NCBI GenBank assembly: GCA_021107345.1
Contig: JAIOSX010000280.1
Coordinates: forward strand, 1 to 19,479
Reading direction: 5' to 3'
Source: Candidatus Aegiribacteria sp.
Lineage (GTDB): Bacteria; Fermentibacterota; Fermentibacteria; Fermentibacterales; Fermentibacteraceae
DNA length: 19,479 nucleotides
A model generated the notes under the pieces. The model did not search any database and had not been told where the DNA came from. It was given only the letters and a program-made list of their open reading frames with translations. The translations under genes and the position numbers were made by a program. The first letter of the stretch is position 1; each line of letters begins with the position of its first letter. This document shows positions 14,531-19,479 of the stretch, piece by piece.

Positions 14531-14935
14531 TTAATCATCGTCTCTATTGTACTCCGCTTCCACTGAAATTGAAATGCCTCCTCTTATTCCGAAATCTGCA
14601 GCGACCCTGCACCAGCGGGGCTCCAGAGCGGATGCCAGATCATCCAGTATAATGTTAGCCACATGTTCATGGAAAACTCCCTCATTTCTGAAGGACCAGA
14701 AGTATAGCTTCAAAGATTTCGACTCGACAATTCTTTTATCGGGAACGTATTCAATGGTAATATCAGCGAAGTCCGGCTGACCTGTTTTCGGGCACAGGCA
14801 GGTGAATTCTTCGGTTGTCAGTGTAACAACATAGTCTCTATTTACATGATGGTTGGGAAAAGTTTCAAGTTGCTTTGAGGGATTGCTTTCACCACCCAGG
14901 CTGGAAAGGCCTTCAAAATCAGTTTTATCTGTCAT
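14531..14935 (-). CDS. queF: NADPH-dependent preQ0 reductase QueF (type I)
   Basis: Reduces the nitrile of preQ0 to the amine preQ1, the last step before tRNA insertion. 134 residues, the short unimodular (YkvM-like) form. The nucleophile C48 and D55 lie in FTCLCPKTGQPDF; the ESKSLKLY motif (71-78) binds NADPH; E90 in FHEH contacts substrate. I chose the second ATG (14933-14935) because GGAGGAG sits nine bases upstream and the first ATG overlaps that site; it also gives a four-base ATGA overlap with the preceding gene. It is separated from the other que genes, convergent to folE2, and last in a corA-TPR-queF run. Confidence 0.95.
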   Translation of the reverse strand: MTDKTDFEGLSSLGGESNPSKQLETFPNHHVNRDYVVTLTTEEFTCLCPKTGQPDFADITIEYVPDKRIVESKSLKLYFWSFRNEGVFHEHVANIILDDLASALEPRWCRVAADFGIRGGISISVEAEYNRDDD

Positions 14936-15657
14936 TGAAAAATACTCCTCCATTCTCTGTGAAACCTTGGATCAAGAATCGGACACACTGTACTTCTCAC
15001 GGGTTTCTTCCATCCGTCCAGGTCAAGCCCATCTCTTTTCCAGACAGCCATGCCCTCAACAATGAACCGCCACCTCCATTCGGGCTCGGTGTTTGACCAA
15101 TCGACAGCTATCTGAAGGAGATCATGCTGATGCGTACCCCTCCATGCCGATTCAAGCATCAGCAGACGCTGTCCTAGCCAGTCCTGTGCCTCCTCGGGGA
15201 GACTGGCTTCATTGCTTCCAAGCAGCCTTCCCGAACGGATTTTGAGAATACTCTCCAGCTCTCCCTCCCCTGAGCAGAGGGAAAGACACTTTTCATAGTT
15301 ATCTCGTGCTTCTGCAAGCCTGTAGACAGGCCCCGTTCTAAGTCTTGAAGCAGCTTTGATATTTCCAGCTGTCTCATGTTCTGTGGCGGCCCTCTCGAAC
15401 AATCTCTCTCCTTCTTCCCATTCTCCCGACCAACAGGCCAGATCAGCCATTATGGAGTATCCGGGAGGCCATGATGGATTATCCGATACCAGTTCCCTGC
15501 AGATATCCCCGGCGGCCGTAGTGTTTCCCAGCTGCAGGAGAATTCTGATCTCTCTCCTTCTAAGTTTTCTCAGCCTGGAGGGGTCAGTCACTGAAGATAT
15601 CGTGTTCCTTATCGATAGAAGCTGCCTTCCAAGAAATCCTTCAGAAGATACTGACAC
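14932..15657 (-). CDS. TPR-like helical protein, unknown function
   Basis: 241 residues, GTG start (15655-15657) with AAGGGG eight bases upstream. The first 130 residues look like two or three degenerate tetratricopeptide repeats (LLQLGNTTAAGDICRELVSD, YSIMADLACWSGEWEEGERLF, YRLAEARDNYEKCLSL). The C-terminal part is Trp-rich (EPEWRWRFIVEGMAVW) and unrecognised. No signal peptide or membrane segment, so probably cytosolic. Coupled to queF by an ATGA overlap and 27 bases after the corA stop, so all three are probably cotranscribed. No established link to queuosine is known to me. Confidence 0.7.
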   Translation of the reverse strand: MSVSSEGFLGRQLLSIRNTISSVTDPSRLRKLRRREIRILLQLGNTTAAGDICRELVSDNPSWPPGYSIMADLACWSGEWEEGERLFERAATEHETAGNIKAASRLRTGPVYRLAEARDNYEKCLSLCSGEGELESILKIRSGRLLGSNEASLPEEAQDWLGQRLLMLESAWRGTHQHDLLQIAVDWSNTEPEWRWRFIVEGMAVWKRDGLDLDGWKKPVRSTVCPILDPRFHREWRSIFQ

Positions 15658-15684
15658 AGAAGAAACCCCTTCCGCAATCGTAGA

Positions 15685-16461
15685 TCATATCCATTTCTTT
15701 TTCCTGAAATTTATAAGCATTGCTATTGCTATTACCAGCATAAGTCCAAGCGCCGCGTAATAGCCCCATTCCCAGTAAAGCTCCGGCATGTGCCTGAAAT
15801 TCATGCCATAGATGCCGGTTATGAAAGTTAGTGGAATGAAAATCGTTGCAAGAATAGTGAGAATCTTCATTACTTCGTTCATTCTGTTGTTTACGCTTGA
15901 AAGGTATGTATCGTGCATCCCGGATACTATGTCTCTGTAGGTTTCTACAGTATCAATAACCTGTATGGTATGGTCGTACAGGTTCCTGAAGAAAAGTACA
16001 GTAGGTTCCCGGACAAGGACTGATCCACTCTTTTCGAGAAGAGCGATCTCTTCCCTCAGGGGCCAGACGGTTCGTCGCATGAAGAGCATGGCTCTTTTGA
16101 ATCTGTGTATCTGTGATATGGTGTCAGGTTCCTGATCCAGAATGACCCGGTCCTCTACTGCTTCGATCTTATCTCCGATGGTCTCAAGTATCTGAAAATA
16201 GCTGTCCACAACAGCGTCGATAAGGGCGTATGCAAGATAATCAGCCCCCAGCTTGCGGATTCTACCCCTGCCCCCCCTTATGCACTCCCTTACAGCATCG
16301 AAGACGTCACCCGGCTTTTCCTGGAAAGTTATAACGAAGTTCTCACCAAGTATTACACTTACCTGTTCAGTCTCCATACCCTTGTTGATATCAGAAATAC
16401 CGAGCATTTTCAGTACGATGAATAGATAGGTGTTAAAATCCTCGAACTTAGGCCGCTGCAT
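15685..16461 (-). CDS. corA: CorA-type divalent cation channel, C-terminal part of a frameshifted gene
   Basis: 258 residues covering the rest of CorA: long cytoplasmic helices (DSYFQILETIGDKIEAVEDRV and on), then the first membrane helix ending in the selectivity-filter motif YGMNF with the MPEL loop, and a second helix ending in the basic tail FRKKKW. Sequence follows Thermotoga CorA closely (DTVETYRDIVSGMHDTYLSSVNN region). CorA carries Mg2+ and similar cations as a pentamer in the inner membrane. The frame continues upstream of ATG 16461 as LHSLTIEDTLNT, real CorA sequence, so this ATG is not the natural start. The N-terminal domain is in another frame at 16485-16739. Whether a pore is still made from the internal ATG is unknown. 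Confidence 0.9.
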   Translation of the reverse strand: MQRPKFEDFNTYLFIVLKMLGISDINKGMETEQVSVILGENFVITFQEKPGDVFDAVRECIRGGRGRIRKLGADYLAYALIDAVVDSYFQILETIGDKIEAVEDRVILDQEPDTISQIHRFKRAMLFMRRTVWPLREEIALLEKSGSVLVREPTVLFFRNLYDHTIQVIDTVETYRDIVSGMHDTYLSSVNNRMNEVMKILTILATIFIPLTFITGIYGMNFRHMPELYWEWGYYAALGLMLVIAIAMLINFRKKKWI

Positions 16462-16484
16462 GGTATTAAGAGTATCCTCGATTG

Positions 16485-16739
16485 TCAGAGAGTGAAGGTC
16501 TCGATGATCTCTGTATCATGAATGCCTTCAACGTTAATCCAGACAACATCGGAAGATTCGCAAAGAGCGGCGCACTCTTCTGGAGATGAGTTCTCCTTCT
16601 CTTCGTATAGATTCGCGTTGTATCGGATATAGGAAAGACTGACCTCCTGCATTATCCTCCTGCCGATGAAAAGAGGGGTTCCAGGCGGCTGGCCGGCCTT
16701 TTTATGTGCCCCGCTGGAGTAGTTCCTTCTAATTACCAT
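16485..16739 (-). CDS. corA: CorA N-terminal domain fragment (same gene, frameshifted)
   Basis: 84 residues from ATG 16737-16739, which has AAGGGTGA six bases upstream; the open frame to 16817 runs through the promoter and is not coding. KKAGQPPGTPLFIG and SSDVVWINVEGIHDTEIIE are the standard start of CorA. After IIE the frame reads three foreign residues and stops. In Thermotoga CorA about seven residues follow (RVGEFFG type) before IHPL; here the matching LHSL is in the other frame. A deletion of 1 modulo 3 bases (for example 22) explains both the missing residues and the shift. The whole gene would be 15685-16739; likely a pseudogene or a sequencing/assembly error. Confidence 0.85.
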   Translation of the reverse strand: MVIRRNYSSGAHKKAGQPPGTPLFIGRRIMQEVSLSYIRYNANLYEEKENSSPEECAALCESSDVVWINVEGIHDTEIIETFTL

Positions 16740-16787
16740 AATGGTCACCCTTCGATAGAGCGGAAACAACAATATGAAGAAGTTTTC

Positions 16788-16817
16788 AGTATAATGCTCT
16801 CCGCACAAATCTGCCAA
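16788..16817 (-). promoter_or_regulatory. Probable promoter of the corA-TPR-queF operon
   Basis: Minus strand TTGGCA (16812-16817) and TATACT (16788-16793), 18 bases apart, each match consensus at five of six positions. Transcription would begin near 16781, giving a leader of about 42 bases before the corA ATG at 16739. Confidence 0.45.
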
Positions 16818-16891
16818 GGATCTTGAAAATTATCACACCTTACGTAATGCTGGACAAAGTCGGCCGTTCTCTCATCCGGAGGAGGCTGCTT

Positions 16892-17263
16892 TCACTCGGA
16901 GGGATCATTGAGTATGACGCGGTCGCGAGCCAGGGCCGCAGCATTGGCAAAAGCATCAAAGTACCGCTGAAGGGAATCAGCGGTGGATTTGTATTCATTT
17001 GAGCCGGCCAGATAGTCAACCATAACCTCGCGCGTTCGTGCCAGTTCGCGCAGGCGGGCCGGCGAATGCCGGTGCCGAGGATCATCAAGAATGAGATCCA
17101 TCAGGTCCAATGCACGCTCAAAAGCTCCTTGAGCTATCTGTGGATTACGGATTCTCCAGCGCAGAGCCCTGCCAACCTCGCTGCCTACATTTCCCAGTTG
17201 CTCGTACAGCGACAATTCCCACCATCGTCCTGCTGCAAAATCCTTGTGCATGTGAGAATTCAT
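16892..17263 (-). CDS. Conserved helical protein, partner of DUF5674
   Basis: 123 residues, all-helical in appearance and without signal peptide or membrane segment. Conserved-looking blocks are GRWWELSLYEQLGNVGSEVGRA, FERALDLMDLILDD, RELARTREVMVDYLAG and LQRYFDAFANAAALAR; I recall the same blocks in uncharacterised proteins scattered over many phyla, but no function or name. The ATG overlaps the DUF5674 stop by four bases (ATGA), so the two are made together. The pair is more GC-rich than most neighbours and may have been transferred. A two-gene addiction module is possible but nothing in the sequence proves it. Confidence 0.75.
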   Translation of the reverse strand: MNSHMHKDFAAGRWWELSLYEQLGNVGSEVGRALRWRIRNPQIAQGAFERALDLMDLILDDPRHRHSPARLRELARTREVMVDYLAGSNEYKSTADSLQRYFDAFANAAALARDRVILNDPSE

Positions 17264-17607
17264 CTGTATACCAATAGCTTCACCAGATTACGAATCTGTT
17301 CGCGGATTGCCGGATCATCTACGTTTCTGGATCGATTTCCGGAGGATGGGCGAAGATTTATCATCGAATCAAATTCCAACCACTCTTCCTGAGGCAGATC
17401 CGGATAGAGGTTGATTCCCCACAGATCCTGTTGTCGTGAATCTGTTGCCAGCAACTCAGCTTCTTCATCTGAGTGCAGGTCCGCGTCGATGATCATGATC
17501 CCGCGGGCCACATCTACAACGGCCTTGATCATATCCCCGAAGCGTGTTGATGCTATTTGACGTAGTAAATCCAATGATATCTTTTCCTGCTCGGTTACTG
17601 CTTTCAT
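17260..17607 (-). CDS. DUF5674 family protein
   Basis: 115 residues matching the pattern of DUF5674: MIKAVVDVARGIMIIDADLH, then EEAELLATDSRQQDLWGINLYPD, then FDSMINLRPSSGNRSRNVDDP. The histidine (ADLHSDEE) and Asp/Glu residues in these blocks look conserved, but no activity is established for the family. Cytosolic by lack of signal or membrane segments. ATG 17605-17607 has GAGGAAG about ten bases upstream. First gene of a two-gene unit with the helical partner. Confidence 0.82.
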   Translation of the reverse strand: MKAVTEQEKISLDLLRQIASTRFGDMIKAVVDVARGIMIIDADLHSDEEAELLATDSRQQDLWGINLYPDLPQEEWLEFDSMINLRPSSGNRSRNVDDPAIREQIRNLVKLLVYR

Positions 17608-17770
17608 AGTAAAATAACTTCCTCATTTCATTTCTGAATACAGTTGCCAGCACCTGTCTCTTCGATTCAGACGTATCTAATATGGAATATACAACCCCCC
17701 CGGGATTACAAGCACACCGCATACCAGAAACTCCCCCGCATCCCGGACTTTCCTGAGTAGAGCAAAGTAT

Positions 17771-17811
17771 CAAGAAGCCCGATGGGAGAGATCTCTTCAT
17801 CGAGCTGCTTG
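17771..17811 (-). terminator. Probable terminator of the repeat-protein gene
   Basis: Arms 17771-17784 and 17798-17811 pair at 12 of 14 positions around the palindrome AGAGATCTCT. One of the two mismatches becomes a G-U pair in minus-strand RNA. It begins 18 bases after the stop at 17830 and is followed by TACTTTGCT. No gene is seen in the rest of 17608-17829. Confidence 0.5.
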
Positions 17812-17829
17812 ACGCATGCAGATTGTAAG

Positions 17830-19287
17830 TCAGTTCAGCTTAAGACATCTTCCGACTTCATAATGCCCGCTGGCATCGAGTACGACCAGATAGCAGCCGC
17901 TTGGTGTATTCTGCGTTGGAATCCACATAGCTGAGTGAGATCCAGCTGGAAGCTGGTCACTCATCAGTTTCTCAATCAGCCGTCCGCAGAGATCAAAGAC
18001 AGCCAGTTCTACCCTGGTCTGTTCCGGTACGCTGTATGTGATGCTCAAATCGGATGAGAATGGATTTGGACAAATTGATTCCAGGGTTAATTGAGGACTT
18101 CCCCCGGATTCCACTTCTATTCCAGTTTCAGGGTCCAGCTTTATCAGATAAACATCAGAGCTGCCTGCACCGTAGGATACAGTTAATCCACCGAGAATGT
18201 AACCACCATCGGTGGTCTGCTGGACAGAATTGCATCGGTCATATTCAGCTCCTCCGATAGTTTTCGTCCACAGTGTGTCTCCACTGGAATTCGTCTTTAT
18301 CAGATACACATCATAGCTGCCTGCACCGTAGGAATTCGTGAATCCCGTAAGAATGTAACCACCATCGGTTGTCTGCTGGACAGACTCGCCCACATCATTA
18401 CCAGTGCCCCCGAAGGTTTTCTCCCATAGGACACTTCCACAGGAGGTAGTCTTTATCAGATAGACATCATTCCCACCTGCACCGATGGATTCAGCATATC
18501 CTGCAAGAATGTAACCACCATCGGTTGTCTGCTGGACATAATAACCATGGTCAGAATCAGCACCACCATAAGTTTTTGTCCACAGGGTGTTCCCGCTTGA
18601 GTCCGTCTTTATCAGATAGACATCATCGCTGCCTGCACCGTAGGAATTCGTAAATCCCGTAAGAATGTAACCTTCATCGGTTGTCTGCTGGACAAAACCG
18701 CCAATATCAGAATCAACTCCTCCGATAGTCGTTGTCCACAGAGTATCTCCACTTGCGTCCGTCTTTATCAGATAGACATCAGCGCTGCCTGCACCAAAGG
18801 ATTGGGTTGATCCCGTGATAATGTATCCCCCATCGGTTGTCTGCTGGACAGAATAGCCTTCATCATCATCAGCACCTCCGATAGTCGTCGTCCACAGAGT
18901 GTTTCCGTTTGCGTCCGTCTTTATCAGATAGACATCAGCGCTTCCTGCACCGAAGGATTGGGTTGCTCCCGTGATAATGTAACCCCCATCGGTTGTCTGA
19001 TTAACAGATTCACCCCAGTCAATAGAAACACCGCCGAAAGTTTTCGTCCACAGAGTATCTCCAATGGAGTTCGTCTTTATAAGATAGAGATCAGCGCTGC
19101 CTGCACCGAAGGATACGGTCACTCCCGTAACAATATAGCCACCATCTGTTGTCTGCCGGACAGAATATCCCTCATCAGGACTAACACTTCCGATAACCGT
19201 CGTCCATGCGACATCAGGGGGTTGGGCATTTACGCTCTGAGTACAGAATAGAATCATGAACCCGGTAGCCAGCAGGATAAATCTCAT
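17830..19287 (-). CDS. Secreted protein with seven 52-residue repeats and a T9SS-like sorting domain
   Basis: 485 residues. A signal peptide (MRFILLATGFMILFCTQSVNA, cleavage after A21) is followed by seven repeats from W28 to about residue 391. Each follows the plan W-T-x-T-I/F-GG...D-x-G-x-S-V-QQTTDGGYI-x-TG...GAGS-x-DVYLIKT-x-x-x-G-x-TL, probably one blade each of a seven-bladed propeller. Residues 400-485 resemble the T9SS type A C-terminal domain: CPNPFSSDLSITYSVPE, then VFDLCGRLIEKL, then SGCYLVVLDASG. Such domains direct transport across the outer membrane and attachment at the surface. ATG has GGAGAG about eight bases upstream. Function unknown; a surface or adhesive role is inference. 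Confidence 0.88.
   Translation of the reverse strand: MRFILLATGFMILFCTQSVNAQPPDVAWTTVIGSVSPDEGYSVRQTTDGGYIVTGVTVSFGAGSADLYLIKTNSIGDTLWTKTFGGVSIDWGESVNQTTDGGYIITGATQSFGAGSADVYLIKTDANGNTLWTTTIGGADDDEGYSVQQTTDGGYIITGSTQSFGAGSADVYLIKTDASGDTLWTTTIGGVDSDIGGFVQQTTDEGYILTGFTNSYGAGSDDVYLIKTDSSGNTLWTKTYGGADSDHGYYVQQTTDGGYILAGYAESIGAGGNDVYLIKTTSCGSVLWEKTFGGTGNDVGESVQQTTDGGYILTGFTNSYGAGSYDVYLIKTNSSGDTLWTKTIGGAEYDRCNSVQQTTDGGYILGGLTVSYGAGSSDVYLIKLDPETGIEVESGGSPQLTLESICPNPFSSDLSITYSVPEQTRVELAVFDLCGRLIEKLMSDQLPAGSHSAMWIPTQNTPSGCYLVVLDASGHYEVGRCLKLN
18115..19206 (-). repeat. Seven tandem 156-bp coding repeats
   Basis: Seven in-frame units of 52 codons within the secreted protein gene. DNA similarity between units is high, especially around TTTATCAGATAGACATC and CCATCGGTTGTCTGCTGGAC. 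Such an array can gain or lose units by recombination and is prone to misassembly. Units 2-4 are the most alike; the first and last units diverge most at their outer ends. Confidence 0.9.
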
Positions 19288-19310
19288 AGTTAACTCTCCA
19301 TTCCAAGTAT

Positions 19311-19333
19311 CCTGTCAGGTAATGCTTGACAGG
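19311..19333. promoter_or_regulatory. Inverted repeat in the leader of the repeat-protein gene
   Basis: CCTGTCA (19311-19317) and TGACAGG (19327-19333) are perfect reverse complements around a nine-base centre, about 24-46 bases before the start codon. It could be an operator for a dimeric regulator or an RNA hairpin in the leader. No reliable promoter was found nearby, and nothing else is recognised in 19334-19479. Confidence 0.35.
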
Positions 19334-19479
19334 GTACTAGACAAGTTCGTTTGTCACAACGAAGAAAAATATTGTTATTGCAATAAGTCACGATTATGCT
19401 TAACTGAAGCCCAGGTATTTGCTGAAAGCTCTGCCCCATCATATGTCACAACCAGCTTTGGACGGAGATTCACGTTTGA

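Noticed and set aside
17465..17800. 111-residue open frame on the minus strand
   Set aside because: It overlaps DUF5674 in another frame and shows no domain; a shadow frame plus intergenic sequence.

Overview
The window reads as a chromosomal piece of a Gram-negative, outer-membrane bacterium, most likely an uncultured lineage of the FCB superphylum (Fermentibacteria or Cloacimonetes style). This is inferred from three predicted outer-membrane-type lipoproteins, large secreted proteins, a C-terminal domain resembling the type IX secretion (T9SS) sorting domain on a secreted repeat protein, and frequent TTG/GTG/CTG starts. No tRNA, rRNA, CRISPR array, phage module or complete insertion sequence was seen.

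Layout. 1-258: a long imperfect hairpin element and a leader. 259-4917 (+): a soluble-adenylyl-cyclase-like protein (two class III cyclase domains, STAND-type ATPase, TPR array), apparently broken by a frameshift near 2650, then a small membrane-anchored TPR-like protein. 4895-6588 (-): a two-gene ABC-2 exporter. 6787-7689 (-): a secreted, probably beta-propeller protein. 7813-10620 (-): an operon of three lipoproteins, CsgG-like, LPP20/FlgP-like and FlgT-like. 10692-11028: a possible gene remnant and a 165-bp MITE-like element whose terminal repeat supplies the stop codon of the next gene. 11025-11841 (-): an N4BP2L1-like P-loop kinase and a GYD-domain protein. 12019-14495 (+): queC-queE-queD-folE2. 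14531-16739 (-): a corA gene split by a frameshift, a TPR-like gene and queF. 16892-17607 (-): a more GC-rich pair, DUF5674 plus an unnamed helical partner. 17830-19287 (-): a secreted protein with seven 52-residue repeats and a T9SS-like sorting domain.

How the genes work together. FolE2, QueD, QueE, QueC and QueF form a complete route from GTP to preQ1, the precursor of queuosine in tRNA. The first four are tightly coupled on the + strand; queF lies convergently on the other strand, separated by a 20-bp perfect inverted repeat that overlaps the end of folE2. The lipoprotein trio resembles the Vibrio flagellar outer-membrane proteins FlgO/FlgP/FlgT, yet no flagellar gene is present here.

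Most unusual points. (1) The cyclase/TPR gene and corA carry the same kind of lesion: a short stretch of expected residues is missing, the frame changes, and the bases at the junction make sense in both frames. This fits deletion between short direct repeats, or an assembly collapse. (2) The FlgO/P/T-like trio. (3) The DUF5674 gene pair. (4) A probable CTG start for queC. All family names come from recognised motifs in the translations; no database search was possible.
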